From contig NZ_VNJI01000020.1 in the NCBI RefSeq assembly GCF_007786445.1, forward strand, positions 54,021-118,020: a stretch of 64,000 nt of DNA, in the 5' to 3' direction. The translations under genes and the position numbers were made by a program. The notes beneath the pieces were generated by a model, which had not been told where the DNA came from, did not search any database, and saw only the letters and a program-made list of their open reading frames with translations. Position 1 is the stretch's first letter. Each line of letters begins with the position of its first letter. Shown piece by piece: positions 35,898-47,434 of the stretch. The DNA is from Paenibacillus cremeus (GTDB taxonomy: Bacteria; Bacillota; Bacilli; Paenibacillales; NBRC-103111).

Positions 35898-36879
35898 CGC
35901 CATGGGCGGCGATCACGCACCCCAGTCAACCGTAGAAGGAGCAATCGCAGCTGCGGAGGAATGGACCGATACGACGATTGTGCTCGTGGGAGATACGGCG
36001 GTCATCGAACCGTTGCTGCAAGGGAAAAAGCTTAAGAACCTGGTGCTGCATCATACGACGGAAATGATCGAAGCGGAGGACGAGCCGGTCAAAGCCGTGC
36101 GCCGCAAAAAAGACGCCTCCATGGTGGTCGCCGGACGGATGGTGAAAGAGCGGGAAGCAGATGCCATGATCTCGGCAGGGAACACCGGAGCGCTGATGAC
36201 GACAGGCTTGCTGGTTGTGGGCCGGATGAAGGGCATTGAACGTCCTGCGTTGGCGCCGATGATTCCGACGATGGATGGGGCAGGTGTGCTTGCCCTGGAT
36301 TTGGGCGCCAATATGGATGCCTCGCCGGAGCAGCTCGTGCAGTATGCGGTCATGGGCAGCATTTACCGCAGCAAGGTGCATGGACTGAGCGAGCCTTCCG
36401 TTGGCCTGCTGAATGTAGGCACCGAGGCGATGAAAGGCAACGAGCTGACGAAGGCGGCCTATCCGCTGCTGGAGCAGGCGCCGATTCGGTTTGTAGGCAA
36501 TGTGGAAGCCCGCGACGTACTGCTTAGACCCTGCGATGTCATCGTGTGCGACGGATTCGCAGGTAATATTATGCTAAAGTCGATGGAAGGCACGGCATCG
36601 GTCGTCATGAAAACGCTCAAGCAAGAGTTTATGCGCAATGTGTTCACCAAGCTGGCGGCGGCTGTCGTGAAGAAAGGCGTCATGCAGCTGCGCCAAAAGA
36701 TGGACTACACGGAGCATGGTGCTGCACCACTGCTTGGCCTGAATGGGCTGGTGCTGAAGAGCCATGGCTCGTCCAATGGCATCGCCATCAAGAATGCGGT
36801 TCGTCAAGCGCGGCTGGCCTTGAAGAACGACCTGGTGAACAGCATATCGACGGAAATTAGTAAGGGAAGCGAGATGTAG
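35881..36879 (+). CDS. plsX: Acyl-ACP:phosphate acyltransferase PlsX
   Basis: PlsX converts acyl-ACP and phosphate to acyl-phosphate, the donor for PlsY. It also links FakA-made acyl-phosphate to acyl-ACP. MRIAIDAMGGDHAPQ is the family start; AISAGNTGALMTTGL-type and DGFAGNIMLKSMEG motifs follow. ATG 35881 lies inside the fapR end after GGAGGGGA, giving 332 residues. An upstream in-frame ATG at 35866 is less likely. Confidence 0.95.
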   Translation: MRIAIDAMGGDHAPQSTVEGAIAAAEEWTDTTIVLVGDTAVIEPLLQGKKLKNLVLHHTTEMIEAEDEPVKAVRRKKDASMVVAGRMVKEREADAMISAGNTGALMTTGLLVVGRMKGIERPALAPMIPTMDGAGVLALDLGANMDASPEQLVQYAVMGSIYRSKVHGLSEPSVGLLNVGTEAMKGNELTKAAYPLLEQAPIRFVGNVEARDVLLRPCDVIVCDGFAGNIMLKSMEGTASVVMKTLKQEFMRNVFTKLAAAVVKKGVMQLRQKMDYTEHGAAPLLGLNGLVLKSHGSSNGIAIKNAVRQARLALKNDLVNSISTEISKGSEM

Positions 36880-36882
36880 GCT

Positions 36883-37869
36883 ATGAATTTACTACCGGTA
36901 GGCATTATTGGGACTGGAAAATATGTTCCGGAGCGGGTCCTGACCAATCAGGAGCTGGAGCAGATGGTCGATACGAACGACGAATGGATCGTGACGCGTA
37001 CTGGCATTCGTGAACGCCGGATCGCATCGCAGGTACAGGCGTCGTCCGATTTGGCCTATGAAGCTTCGAAGATCGCTTTAGCCAACGCGGGGATCGCGCC
37101 GGAAGAGCTGGATTTGATCGTCGTGGCGACGATCACGCCGGACATGGCGTTTCCATCCACCGCATGTATTTTGCAAGAGAAGCTGGGAGCAAAGAAAGCG
37201 GCAGCGTTCGATTTGTCCGCCGCCTGCTCGGGCTTTATTTACAGCTTGGCCAATGCAGCCAATTTTATCGCAACCGGCACTTATAAATATGCGCTCGTTA
37301 TCGGGGCGGAATGCTTATCGAAAATTACGGATTACACCGATCGGAATACGTGTATCTTGTTTGGCGACGGCGCAGGTGCGGTCGTGCTGGGTCCTGTACC
37401 GGAAGGCCGCGGCTTTAAGGCGTTCGAGCTCGGAGCCGACGGAACCGGCGGTCCACTGCTCAAGGTGCAAGGTGGAGGGTCCCGCTGCCCGGCGTCCCCG
37501 CAAAGCTTGGAAGGTAAACAGCACTTCATCTATATGGCAGGAGCGGAAGTATTCAAATTTGCCGTACGTATTATGGGCGGCGCGGCGGAGGAAGCACTGC
37601 GCAAGGCGGGCATGGAAAAATCGGATATCGATTTGCTGGTGCCTCACCAAGCGAATATCCGGATTATCCAATCTGCGCTGCAGAAGCTGAGTCTGAGCGA
37701 GGACAAGTGCATGATCAACCTGGACAAATACGGCAACATGTCAGCTGCATCGATCCCAGTGGCACTGGCAGAGGCCGTAGAAGGCGGACGGGTTAAAGAG
37801 GGCGACTGTCTGGTGATGGTCGGCTTCGGCGGCGGCTTGACATGGGGCGCTACCGTTCTCGTTTGGTAA
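36883..37869 (+). CDS. fabH: Beta-ketoacyl-ACP synthase III FabH
   Basis: FabH condenses a branched or straight acyl-CoA primer with malonyl-ACP. The 328-residue protein has catalytic C115 in SAACSGF, His in PHQANIRI and Asn in KYGNMSAAS. It lies between plsX and fabD; Bacillus subtilis has fabD directly after plsX and fabH elsewhere. Confidence 0.96.
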   Translation: MNLLPVGIIGTGKYVPERVLTNQELEQMVDTNDEWIVTRTGIRERRIASQVQASSDLAYEASKIALANAGIAPEELDLIVVATITPDMAFPSTACILQEKLGAKKAAAFDLSAACSGFIYSLANAANFIATGTYKYALVIGAECLSKITDYTDRNTCILFGDGAGAVVLGPVPEGRGFKAFELGADGTGGPLLKVQGGGSRCPASPQSLEGKQHFIYMAGAEVFKFAVRIMGGAAEEALRKAGMEKSDIDLLVPHQANIRIIQSALQKLSLSEDKCMINLDKYGNMSAASIPVALAEAVEGGRVKEGDCLVMVGFGGGLTWGATVLVW

Positions 37870-37913
37870 GCATGGCTTGAATGGGTTGATGTCGTGAAGG
37901 GAGCTGAAGCATA

Positions 37914-38855
37914 GTGGGAAAAGTGGCGTTTATATTCCCGGGTCAGGGAGCTCAAGCCGTAGGCATGGGCAAAGACATTTATGAGACAGACAGTACGGCT
38001 CGCGGCATTTTTGATGCAGCCGATGCGGCGCTGGGGTTCGAGCTGAGCAAGATCATTTTTGAAGGACCGGACGATGAGCTCAAAAAAACCGTGAACACAC
38101 AGCCGGCGCTGCTCACCACGAGCGTAGCGTATCTGGAGCTGTTCCGGGCAAAATACGGTGTGCAGCCGGACTTTGTAGCAGGCCACAGCTTGGGCGAATA
38201 CAGCGCTCTGGTAGCTGCCGGCGTGCTGAGCTTTGAAGATGCCGTGCGGACTGTACGCGCGCGCGGCGAATTTATGGAGCAGGCCGTTCCTGGCGGCCTG
38301 GGAGCGATGGCCGCCGTGCTGGGCGCCGAGCGCGACGCGCTGCAGCAGCTGTGCCAAGCGGTCAGTAAGTCGGGCTCTGTTGTCGAGCTCGCCAACCTGA
38401 ACTGCCCGGGACAGATCGTGGTGTCGGGCAGCAAGGAAGGCGTGCAAGCGATTGTGGAGCGCGGCAAAGAAGCTGGGGCTAAGCGAGTCATTCCGCTGGA
38501 AGTCAGCGGGCCGTTCCATTCGTCGCTGATGAAGCCGGCGTCCGAGCGGTTGGCGGGTGTATTGGCTGCCGTGGAGATGTCGTCTGCCAGCGTTCCGGTT
38601 GTGGCGAATGTCACGGCACGCCCAGTACAGCGGCCAGACGAAGTGCGCCATTTGCTCGTTGAGCAAGTGCACTCTTCCGTGCTATGGGAGGACAGTGTGG
38701 CCTGGCTGATCGAGCAGGGCGTGGATACGTTCGTCGAGCTTGGCTCGGGAACCGTACTGGCCGGATTGGTGAAGAAGATCGATCGGAGCGTCAAGGTGCA
38801 TTCCATCAACAGCTTGGAAGCGCTCGAAAAGTTCCAGTCGGAAACGCCGGTGTAA
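37914..38855 (+). CDS. fabD: Malonyl-CoA:ACP transacylase FabD
   Basis: FabD moves malonyl from CoA to ACP. The 313-residue protein has FIFPGQGAQAVGMGKD, the nucleophile Ser in GHSLGEYSAL and the catalytic His in GPFHSSLM. The start is GTG 37914, 11 nt after AAGGGAG. Confidence 0.96.
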   Translation: MGKVAFIFPGQGAQAVGMGKDIYETDSTARGIFDAADAALGFELSKIIFEGPDDELKKTVNTQPALLTTSVAYLELFRAKYGVQPDFVAGHSLGEYSALVAAGVLSFEDAVRTVRARGEFMEQAVPGGLGAMAAVLGAERDALQQLCQAVSKSGSVVELANLNCPGQIVVSGSKEGVQAIVERGKEAGAKRVIPLEVSGPFHSSLMKPASERLAGVLAAVEMSSASVPVVANVTARPVQRPDEVRHLLVEQVHSSVLWEDSVAWLIEQGVDTFVELGSGTVLAGLVKKIDRSVKVHSINSLEALEKFQSETPV

Positions 38856-38893
38856 CAAGCACGGTACATTTTTTCATGGGAGGGTGATCACCA

Positions 38894-39634
<741 letters not shown>

Positions 39635-39730
39635 CACGTCCAAAGGCAACAATGGGCGGGAGGCGAAACACGCGTAAACCCGCGCTGAGCCAGCTGGAAA
39701 TGGTTTTTTTCACAGAGAGACATGCTTGCT

Positions 39731-39760
39731 ATGGCATTTTGTCCATAAGTTAAGTATAAT
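39731..39760 (+). promoter_or_regulatory. Possible sigma-A promoter of acpP
   Basis: ATGGCA (39731-39736), 18 bp, TATAAT (39755-39760), 23 bp before the acpP ATG. A separate promoter would fit the high demand for acyl carrier protein. Confidence 0.55.
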
Positions 39761-39782
39761 ACCAAAGGAGGAGGTGAACCGG

Positions 39783-40016
39783 ATGTCCGATATTTTGGAT
39801 CGCGTAAAACGAATCGTCGTGGATCGCCTTGGCGTTGATGAAGCCGAAGTGACCCTTGAGGCGAATTTTAAAGATGACTTAGGAGCCGATTCTCTCGATG
39901 TAGTTGAGTTGGTTATGGAATTGGAAGATGAGTTTGATATGGAAATCTCTGATGAAGATGCAGAGAAGATCGCTTCCGTTGGTCAAGTGGTTGAGTACAT
40001 AAAATCTCATACTTAA
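39783..40016 (+). CDS. acpP: Acyl carrier protein
   Basis: This 77-residue acidic protein has the phosphopantetheine attachment site S37 in [10 protein letters not shown]. It carries growing acyl chains for the Fab enzymes around it and donates acyl groups to PlsX. GGAGGAGGTG precedes ATG 39783. Confidence 0.97.
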   Translation: MSDILDRVKRIVVDRLGVDEAEVTLEANFKDDLGADSLDVVELVMELEDEFDMEISDEDAEKIASVGQVVEYIKSHT

Positions 40017-40025
40017 AAAGTGTTT

Positions 40026-40054
40026 AAGTCCCGTTTCTAACACAAACGGGACTT
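40026..40054 (+). promoter_or_regulatory. Stable hairpin between acpP and fabF without a T-run
   Basis: AAGTCCCGTTT-CTAACAC-AAACGGGACTT is a perfect 11-bp stem directly after acpP. No U-tract follows (ATCTCC), so it is more likely an mRNA 3'-end stabiliser or partial attenuator that lowers fabF expression relative to acpP. Confidence 0.55.
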
Positions 40055-40133
40055 ATCTCCATTCCTGCAAGCTTAAGGTCATTTATTCAACGGAAAATCA
40101 TAACGCAAGTTATTTTCAATAGAGGTGGTCAAC

Positions 40134-41372
40134 GTGAATCAAAGAGTCGTCATTACAGGTCTCGGCGTCATGTCCGCTCTTGGACGTGACCTCGAAACGT
40201 TTTGGAATAGCCTGATGGAAGGACGCTCCGGCGTCAGCATGATCGAGCAATTCGACGTATCGGAATACCCGACGCGAATCGCGGCTGAGATTAAAAACTT
40301 TAATCCGGAAGATTATTTCGATAAAAAAGAAGCCCGCCGCATGGACCGTTTCGTACAGTTCGCAGTAGCGGCATCGCTGATGGCCGTGAAGGATGCCGGC
40401 TTGAACATCAAGGAAGATACGGATCCGGAACGCGTCGGCGTCTATGTCGGCTCCGGGATCGGCGGCTTGTCCACTTGGGAAGAGCAGCACAAGATTTTGC
40501 TTGAAAAAGGACCGAAGCGCGTCAGCCCGTTCTTCATCCCGATGATGATCGCCAACATGGCTTCGGGGCAGATCTCCATGATGACCGGCGCTAAGGGACC
40601 GAACAGCACGGCAGTTACCGCTTGTGCTACCGGAACGCATTCAATCGGAGACGCCTTCAAGACGATTCAGCGCGGTGACGCGGACGTCATGATCGCAGGC
40701 GGCGCCGAAGCGACAATCAGCCCGACTGGTGTCGCAGGATTCTGCGCTCTGCGCGCGATGTCCACCCGAAACGACGAGCCGGAGAAAGCCAGCCGTCCGT
40801 TTGATATCGGCCGTGATGGCTTCGTCATGGGTGAGGGTTCGGGTATTCTGATTCTCGAATCGCTGGAGCATGCGCAGAAGCGCGGCGCACGCATTTACGG
40901 CGAAGTGATCGGCTACGGTATGAGCGGCGACGCTTATCATATGACGGATCCGGATCCGGACGGCGCAGCACGCTGTATGGTGAAGGCCGTGAAGGATGCA
41001 GGCATTCCGTTTGAAGCTGTTGATTACATCAACGCACACGGCACATCGACTCCTGTAGGCGATAAGTCGGAAACGACCGCCGTGAAGAAAGCGTTCGGCG
41101 ATCACGCTTACAAGCTGGCCGTTAGCTCGACCAAGTCGATGACGGGTCATTTGCTCGGCGCTGCCGGCGGTGTAGAAGCGCTCATCTGTGCGCTCGCACT
41201 GAAGAATAGCATCATTCCACCGACGATCAACCTGGAGGACCAAGATCCGGAGTGCGATTTGGACTACGTTCCAAACACACCGCGTCCTGCGGACTTGAAG
41301 GTGGTTATGTCGAATTCCTTCGGCTTTGGCGGACATAACGCGACCATCATCATGAAGAAATACGAGGCATAA
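40134..41372 (+). CDS. fabF: Beta-ketoacyl-ACP synthase II FabF
   Basis: This elongating condensing enzyme has 412 residues. The nucleophile is C164 in TACATGTH, and the two catalytic His are in HGTSTPVGD and [12 protein letters not shown] 40134 lies 5 nt after AGAGGTGG; GTG 40125 falls within that site and is rejected. Confidence 0.96.
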   Translation: MNQRVVITGLGVMSALGRDLETFWNSLMEGRSGVSMIEQFDVSEYPTRIAAEIKNFNPEDYFDKKEARRMDRFVQFAVAASLMAVKDAGLNIKEDTDPERVGVYVGSGIGGLSTWEEQHKILLEKGPKRVSPFFIPMMIANMASGQISMMTGAKGPNSTAVTACATGTHSIGDAFKTIQRGDADVMIAGGAEATISPTGVAGFCALRAMSTRNDEPEKASRPFDIGRDGFVMGEGSGILILESLEHAQKRGARIYGEVIGYGMSGDAYHMTDPDPDGAARCMVKAVKDAGIPFEAVDYINAHGTSTPVGDKSETTAVKKAFGDHAYKLAVSSTKSMTGHLLGAAGGVEALICALALKNSIIPPTINLEDQDPECDLDYVPNTPRPADLKVVMSNSFGFGGHNATIIMKKYEA

Positions 41373-41469
41373 TTCTTTGCCGACAGTCTATACTAGATTA
41401 TTACTTGTTGTGCAGGGCCGGATCGCGGTCCTGTGCAGCGGGTCAACCGCATACATGTAGGTGATGAAC

Positions 41470-42174
41470 ATGCATCGTAACCTCAAGCATTTGCAAGCGG
41501 AGCTACACTTGCCGTTCCGCAATTCCGATCTGCTGCGTCAAGCGTTTACACATTCCTCTTACGTCAATGAACACCGTATCGGTCATTTTAAGGATAACGA
41601 ACGACTGGAGTTTTTAGGGGATGCCGTGCTCGAACTGACGGTTTCGGAGTATTTATTCGACAAATACCCGGATCGCCCGGAAGGAGAGCTGACTAAGCTC
41701 CGAGCCTCCATCGTTTGTGAGCCTTCGCTCGTCGGCTTCGCCGAGCAGCTCGAATTTGGTTCCTATGTGCTGCTCGGCAAAGGAGAAGAGCTGACTGGGG
41801 GGCGGACCCGCCCGGCGCTGCTCGCGGATGTGTTTGAATCGTTTATCGGTGCGCTCTATTTGGATCAGGGGCTGGAGGTTGTACGCTCGTTCCTGCAGAA
41901 GCATATGTTTCCGTTTCTTCCGACCCAGGGCAAGCTGCTGACGGCCGATTACAAGACATTCTTGCAGGAGCATACACAGCAGCACAATATGGGCCCTATC
42001 GAGTACAAAATTGTGGACGAACGCGGACCCGCGCATGAGCGCGAATTCGTAGCCGAAGTTTACATTCATGAGCATTTGCTCGGCCGGGGGTCGGGTCGCT
42101 CGAAGAAAGAAGCAGAGCAGCATGCGGCGGAAGAGGCGCTGGCAACACTCAAGATCAGAGTGCAGCAATCATAG
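41470..42174 (+). CDS. rnc: Ribonuclease III
   Basis: This double-stranded RNA endonuclease processes rRNA precursors and, in Bacillales, the SRP RNA. The 234-residue product has the signature [13 protein letters not shown] with acidic metal ligands, and a C-terminal dsRNA-binding domain ([18 protein letters not shown]). ATG 41470 follows AGGTGAT; upstream GTG 41461 and ATG 41464 overlap that site. A terminator separates it from smc. Confidence 0.94.
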   Translation: MHRNLKHLQAELHLPFRNSDLLRQAFTHSSYVNEHRIGHFKDNERLEFLGDAVLELTVSEYLFDKYPDRPEGELTKLRASIVCEPSLVGFAEQLEFGSYVLLGKGEELTGGRTRPALLADVFESFIGALYLDQGLEVVRSFLQKHMFPFLPTQGKLLTADYKTFLQEHTQQHNMGPIEYKIVDERGPAHEREFVAEVYIHEHLLGRGSGRSKKEAEQHAAEEALATLKIRVQQS

Positions 42175-42191
42175 CAGGAGTCAGGGAAAGC

Positions 42192-42225
42192 GGTGGCGGC
42201 CTCATGCGGGCCGTCGCCTTTTTTT
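42192..42225 (+). terminator. Terminator after rnc
   Basis: GGTGGCGGCC pairs with GGCCGTCGCC (two G-T) across CTCATGCG-type loop, then T7. Confidence 0.8.
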
Positions 42226-42349
42226 GTGTGGGGAGCAGTCTCTACTATCCCCTAGGATTATGGTACAATAGAGGGACGACTGAGTTGAAATAGAATGATT
42301 GACAACTGACAAGTAATGCTTGTAACAGTTGCAATAGGGGTGAGACAAT

Positions 42350-45300
42350 TTGTTTTTAAAACGAATCGAGCTGCAAGGGTTCAAATCGTTCGCAGATAAA
42401 ACCGAGCTGGAGTTCGTTCAAGGGATCACCGCGGTCGTCGGTCCCAATGGTAGTGGGAAGAGCAACATTTCCGACGGGATCCGCTGGGTGTTGGGGGAGC
42501 AGAGTGCCAGGTCGCTCCGCGGGGGCAAGATGGAAGACATCATCTTTGCCGGAAGCGATGCCCGCAAAGCGGTCAATTACGGCGAAGTTTCGCTGACGCT
42601 CGACAATGCGAGCCAGTCGCTGCCGCTGGATTTTAGCGAAGTGACGGTTACCCGGAGGGTGCATCGCAGCGGCGAGAGCGAATATATGATCAATCGCCAG
42701 GCTTGCCGGCTGAAGGACATTACCGAGCTGTTCATGGATACCGGGATCGGGAAAGAAGCGTATTCGATCATTGGACAGGGGCGCATTGAAGAAATTTTAA
42801 GTACGAAATCAGAAGAACGCCGCGGCATTTTTGAAGAGGCTTCGGGGATCGTTAAATATAAATCGCGCAAGAAGGAAACCGAGAAGAAGCTGCAGGAAAC
42901 CGAGCAAAATTTGCTGCGGATTCATGATTTGGTTTCCGAGCTGGAGGATCAGCTGGAGCCGCTGCGCATCCAATCGGAAAAGGCGGTTCGCTTCAAGCAA
43001 TTGAAGGAGGAGCTGAAGTCCAGCGAAATCGCGATGTACGTCTACCAGATTGAGCAGATTTATGAGACGTGGACGGAGACCAATGCAAGATTGGACAAGC
43101 TGAAGGAAACGCAGCTGGAGCTGTCCGGGTTTGTCAGCAAGCATGATGCTCAGCTCGAGAAGGACCGCTGGGAAACGCGTCGGCTGGACGAGGAGATCGA
43201 GAAGCTGGGGCAAGATTTGCTGCAGCTTAGCGAGGAGTTCGAGAAGTGCGAAGGCCAAGGCGAAGTGCTCAAGGAGCGCAAGAAAAATTATGCGGCCAAC
43301 AGCAGTCAGCTCCAGCTGACAATCGCCCAGCAAGAGCAGCGCATCCTCGATAAGGAAGCGGAGATCGCCCAGCAGCGGGAGAAGCTCGCCGCCATTTCGG
43401 CGGAGCTGAACGTGTTTCAAGCGAAGCTGAAGGAAGAGGAAGACCGCTTGCTTGGCGTAGCGGGTGGACTCAGCAGCGAGGAAGAGGACAGGCTGAAGGG
43501 CGAGCTGCTCGAGAAGCTGAATGAAATGGCGAACGCTCGCAATGAGTCGCGTTACGCGGAGCAGCAGCTAGAAGCGCTCAGCCGCAGGATGGAGCGGCTC
43601 GGAGATGAGCACCGCAAGTGGCGGGAGCAGCAAGAGGGCATTAGCGAGCGGAAAGCGAAGCTGGAGCAGCGGCTGCAGGAAGCCGTCAAGAGCATAGCCG
43701 ATGTGCGCAATCAGTACCTGGACCTGAGCACTGGACTAAAGGCGAAGCAGACCCTGTCGGAAGAAGCTCAAGCAACCGTGCGCAAGTGGGAGCAAAAGAT
43801 CGACGCCCTCGTGTCGCGCCGCGATACGATGCGCGAGATGGCGAATGACTACGACGGCTTTATGCACGGCGTTAAGGAAGTGCTGAAGGCCAAGGACCGC
43901 GGCGATTTACGCGGTATCAAGGGCGCCGTGGCTGAGCTCGTGAAGGTGCCGGCTGACGTCGAGGTCGCAGTCGAAACCGCTCTCGGCGGAGCGCTTCAGC
44001 ACATTGTCGTCGACAATGAGGCGAACGGGCGCGAGGCGATCGCGTTTTTGAAGCGCAGGCAGCTGGGACGCGCCACCTTTCTTCCGCTCGACGTCATCCG
44101 TGGCCGGTCCATTCCGGAGCATGAACAGCGTCAGGTGCAGGGGATGGAAGGCTTCGTCGGCATTGCGGTGGATTTGGTCCAATTTGAGGATACGTACCGT
44201 CAAATTGTAGGCAGCCTGCTCGGCAATGTGATCATTGCCGACTCGCTTGAATACGCCAACCGGATCGCTGCGCGCATCCAGTACCGTTATCGCGTGGTGA
44301 CGCTGGAGGGCGACGTGGTTAATCCGGGCGGTTCCATGACCGGGGGCAGCCAGCAGAAAAAGACCACCAGCCTCTTGAGCCGTCAACGGCAGATCGAGGA
44401 GATGGATAAGGACATCGCAATGTCCCAAGCGCAGCTGGGCGACATGCGGAAGAAGGTCGAGCAGGTGCGGGGCGAAATCGCCGAAGTGAACCGCGAGCTG
44501 GACGAGCTTCGGGTGCAGGGCGAGAGCAAGCGCATCGAGGAGCAGCAGATTCGCGCTACATTGGAGCCGCTCGAGCAAGAGGCGAAGCAGGTGGCGGAGC
44601 AGCTCGCGCTGTATGGCGCGGACGGCGAATCGCTGACGCAGGAGCGCAGCGAGCTGGAGGCCCGACGGGGAGCCGCCTTGGAAGCGCTGGAGCGGCTGCA
44701 GCGGGAAGAAGCCGAGCTGCAGCAAGCGATCCGCGATGCGGAGGTGCGCCGTAAGGCGAGCGAATTTGCCAAGGAGGAGCTGCAGACGCAGCTGACCGAC
44801 TTGAAGGTGAAGGTGGCCTCCCACACGCAAGAGAAGCAATCGCTTTTGGAGCAGGAACGCAGATTCCGAGCGGAGCTGGAGCTGTTGACGGCGGAGCTGG
44901 AAGCGAACCGGAAGACGCAGCGGGACCTGGAATCCGAAATGAACAGCCATGACCAGGAGTCGGTGCAGCAAATTGAGCTGCTGAACGATCTGAAGCTGCG
45001 CAAGCAAGCCTGCGCGGAGCAGCTGGATGTGAAGCGGGCCGAACGCGCCCAATGGATCACGAAGCTCGAGGCGGAGGAGAACAAGACCAAGGAACAGCGC
45101 GCAGAGCTTCGGCAGGTCGAAGAACAGATGCACCAAACGGAAGTGCGCGTGAACCGTCTGGATGTCGAGCTGGAGAACGTGCTCAAGAAGCTGTCGGAGG
45201 ATTACGAGCTGAGCTTTGAGCTGGCCAAAGAGCGCTATCCGGTCCCGGAGGACGTCCTGGGGACGCAGAATAAGGTTCGGGACCTGAAGCGCGAAATCGC

Positions 45301-45925
45301 CATCTTAGGCAACGTGAACCTAGGAGCCATTGAAGAATTCCAGCGGGTCAATGAGCGATTCGAGTTCCTCTCCACGCAGAAGAACGATTTGGTAGATGCG
45401 AAAACTGCGCTCTACACGGTAATCCGCGAGATGGACGAAGAGATGGGCAAACGGTTCCGCACTACCTTTGATGCGATCCGCTCGCATTTTGTCGTCGTCT
45501 TCTCGAAGCTGTTCGGCGGCGGTCGCGCGGACCTGATTCTTTCTGAGCCGGACAACCTGCTCGATACGGGGATCGACATCGTTGCCCAACCGCCAGGCAA
45601 AAAGCTGCAAAACCTGCAGCTGCTCTCTGGTGGTGAGCGGGCGCTGACAGCGATCGCGCTGCTGTTCTCGATCATCCGTGTGAAGCCGGTGCCGTTCTGC
45701 GTGCTCGACGAGGTAGAGGCCGCGCTGGATGAAGCGAATGTAGCGCGTTTTGCAGAATATTTGCGGGAATTTTCAACGCAAACACAGTTTATCGTGGTCA
45801 CGCACCGCAAAGGCACAATGGAAGAAGCGGACGTGCTGTATGGCGTTACGATGGAAGAGGGCGGCGTGTCCAAGCTCGTTTCCGTCCGGCTAGAAGAGGA
45901 CGAAGCGATCATGGAAGCGGGTTAA
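42350..45925 (+). CDS. smc: Chromosome segregation ATPase SMC
   Basis: SMC forms the condensin ring with ScpA and ScpB. The 1191-residue protein has the Walker [10 protein letters not shown] at residues 31-39. Two long coiled coils (about 170-500 and 680-1020) flank the hinge (about 520-650, with [12 protein letters not shown] at its end). The C-terminal head has the ABC signature [11 protein letters not shown] and Walker [15 protein letters not shown]. The start is TTG 42350 after GGGGTGA. A -10-like TACAAT (42264-42269) lies upstream. Confidence 0.97.
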   Translation: MFLKRIELQGFKSFADKTELEFVQGITAVVGPNGSGKSNISDGIRWVLGEQSARSLRGGKMEDIIFAGSDARKAVNYGEVSLTLDNASQSLPLDFSEVTVTRRVHRSGESEYMINRQACRLKDITELFMDTGIGKEAYSIIGQGRIEEILSTKSEERRGIFEEASGIVKYKSRKKETEKKLQETEQNLLRIHDLVSELEDQLEPLRIQSEKAVRFKQLKEELKSSEIAMYVYQIEQIYETWTETNARLDKLKETQLELSGFVSKHDAQLEKDRWETRRLDEEIEKLGQDLLQLSEEFEKCEGQGEVLKERKKNYAANSSQLQLTIAQQEQRILDKEAEIAQQREKLAAISAELNVFQAKLKEEEDRLLGVAGGLSSEEEDRLKGELLEKLNEMANARNESRYAEQQLEALSRRMERLGDEHRKWREQQEGISERKAKLEQRLQEAVKSIADVRNQYLDLSTGLKAKQTLSEEAQATVRKWEQKIDALVSRRDTMREMANDYDGFMHGVKEVLKAKDRGDLRGIKGAVAELVKVPADVEVAVETALGGALQHIVVDNEANGREAIAFLKRRQLGRATFLPLDVIRGRSIPEHEQRQVQGMEGFVGIAVDLVQFEDTYRQIVGSLLGNVIIADSLEYANRIAARIQYRYRVVTLEGDVVNPGGSMTGGSQQKKTTSLLSRQRQIEEMDKDIAMSQAQLGDMRKKVEQVRGEIAEVNRELDELRVQGESKRIEEQQIRATLEPLEQEAKQVAEQLALYGADGESLTQERSELEARRGAALEALERLQREEAELQQAIRDAEVRRKASEFAKEELQTQLTDLKVKVASHTQEKQSLLEQERRFRAELELLTAELEANRKTQRDLESEMNSHDQESVQQIELLNDLKLRKQACAEQLDVKRAERAQWITKLEAEENKTKEQRAELRQVEEQMHQTEVRVNRLDVELENVLKKLSEDYELSFELAKERYPVPEDVLGTQNKVRDLKREIAILGNVNLGAIEEFQRVNERFEFLSTQKNDLVDAKTALYTVIREMDEEMGKRFRTTFDAIRSHFVVVFSKLFGGGRADLILSEPDNLLDTGIDIVAQPPGKKLQNLQLLSGGERALTAIALLFSIIRVKPVPFCVLDEVEAALDEANVARFAEYLREFSTQTQFIVVTHRKGTMEEADVLYGVTMEEGGVSKLVSVRLEEDEAIMEAG

Positions 45926-45952
45926 TAGGAACGTATTGGAGGCGGAGAGCTC

Positions 45953-46948
45953 GTGAGCTTTTTTAAGAAACTGAAAGAGACCATTTCATCCAAAACCGAA
46001 GCGGTCACCAATAAATTTAAAGAAGGCCTCGCCAAAACGCGCGATGTGTTCGTGGACCGGGTCGAGGATTTATTTTCACGCCGCAAGAAGATCGACGAGG
46101 ATTTTTATGAAGAGCTCGAGGAGATTTTGATCTCAGCTGACGTTGGTGTGAACACGGTGCTCAAGCTGATCGCCGATCTGCGTGCTGAAGTCAAGAAGCG
46201 GAAGATTGAAAATCCAAGCGAATTGCAGCCTATCCTGTCCGAGATGCTGATCGGTCTGCTTAAGGGAGACGAGGAAAGGGGCTTGCAAATGGCACCGTCC
46301 GGTCTGACCGTCATTTTGTTTGTCGGGGTCAATGGTGTCGGGAAGACAACGACGATCGGCAAGATGGCCCACATGCTTAAGTCGCAGGGGAAAAAGGTGC
46401 TCCTCGCTGCAGGAGATACATTCCGTGCAGGGGCCATCGAGCAGCTGGAGGAATGGGGTAAGCGTGCGGGTGTCGATGTGATTAAGCAGCAAGCAGGCTC
46501 CGATCCGGCTGCGGTCATGTTCGATGCGCTGCATGCAGCAAAATCCCGTGGTGTCGATGTATTGCTGTGCGATACTGCCGGCCGTTTGCAGAATAAAGTG
46601 AACCTGATGGAAGAGCTGAACAAGATCTACCGTGTCATTCGTCGCGAAGTGCCGGATGCGCCGCATGAGGTGCTGCTGGTGCTCGATGCCACGACAGGGC
46701 AGAACGCTTTGGTGCAAGCCAAGCTGTTCGACGAGAAGACCGGCCTTACCGGTCTGGTGCTCTCCAAGCTGGACAGCACAGCGAAAGGCGGGATCGTTGT
46801 AGCGATTCGCCAGGAGCTTAAGCTGCCGGTGAAATTCGTCGGTCTCGGCGAGAAAATGGATGATCTGCAGCCGTTCGATTCCGATCAGTTTGTCCACGCA
46901 CTGTTCAGCAAATGGATCGCCTCCGAGGATGAAAAAGGCGCTGAATAA
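45953..46948 (+). CDS. ftsY: Signal recognition particle receptor FtsY
   Basis: This SRP-family GTPase docks ribosome-SRP complexes at the membrane. The 331-residue protein has a short basic N-region instead of a long acidic A domain. The NG domain follows with GVNGVGKTTTIGK (G1), DTAGRLQN (G3), TKLD-type SKLDSTAKGG and the closing GEKMDDLQPF. The start is GTG 45953. Confidence 0.96.
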   Translation: MSFFKKLKETISSKTEAVTNKFKEGLAKTRDVFVDRVEDLFSRRKKIDEDFYEELEEILISADVGVNTVLKLIADLRAEVKKRKIENPSELQPILSEMLIGLLKGDEERGLQMAPSGLTVILFVGVNGVGKTTTIGKMAHMLKSQGKKVLLAAGDTFRAGAIEQLEEWGKRAGVDVIKQQAGSDPAAVMFDALHAAKSRGVDVLLCDTAGRLQNKVNLMEELNKIYRVIRREVPDAPHEVLLVLDATTGQNALVQAKLFDEKTGLTGLVLSKLDSTAKGGIVVAIRQELKLPVKFVGLGEKMDDLQPFDSDQFVHALFSKWIASEDEKGAE

Positions 46949-46977
46949 TAGGGAAATTGCCTGACAAGGATAAATGC

Positions 46978-47006
46978 TTGACAACCGATTGGGTTTTCAG
47001 TATGAT
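46978..47006 (+). promoter_or_regulatory. Sigma-A promoter of the ylxM-ffh-rpsP operon
   Basis: TTGACA (46978-46983), 17 bp, TATGAT (47001-47006). This is a near-consensus promoter with ideal spacing, 54 bp before the ylxM ATG. Confidence 0.9.
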
Positions 47007-47059
47007 AAGTTCTGTTGTTTCGCTGTAAAGTGTTTTACCTTAACGGGGGTGAGGCACAG

Positions 47060-47407
47060 ATGACAGAAGAAAGCGTCCTTCAGAAGACGAATCGCGTCAA
47101 TCTGTTGTTTGATTTTTATCAGCTTCTGCTAACGGAGAAGCAGCAGATCTTTTTGAAGCATTATTTTCATGACGATTATTCGCTTGGCGAGATTGCATCA
47201 GAGTTCAGCATCAGCCGTCAAGCGGTCTACGAGCATATTAAACGAGCCGAGTCCGTGTTGGAAGAATATGAAACCAAGCTGCAGCTGCTGTCGAAGTACG
47301 GTGAACGGCAGCGCCTGCTTCACGAGCTCAAGCGATTAGTCGAAGAGCTTCCTGAAGACAGAGGTTCGATTCGGAGCATTACGGAGCGGCTTGCTGAAAT
47401 GGATTAA
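47060..47407 (+). CDS. ylxM: YlxM family HTH protein, SRP-associated
   Basis: This 115-residue sigma-70 region-4-like HTH protein is always encoded before ffh. YSLGEIASEFSISRQAVYEHI is the HTH. In streptococci YlxM stimulates SRP GTPase cycling. GGGGGTGAGG precedes ATG 47060. Confidence 0.93.
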   Translation: MTEESVLQKTNRVNLLFDFYQLLLTEKQQIFLKHYFHDDYSLGEIASEFSISRQAVYEHIKRAESVLEEYETKLQLLSKYGERQRLLHELKRLVEELPEDRGSIRSITERLAEMD

Positions 47408-47434
47408 TTTTCCTCCCAAGAGAGGTGACGACTT

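Noticed and set aside
41411..41445. GC-rich hairpin CAGGGCCG/CGCGGTCCTG between fabF and rnc
   Set aside because: No T-run and imperfect pairing; not enough to call a terminator.
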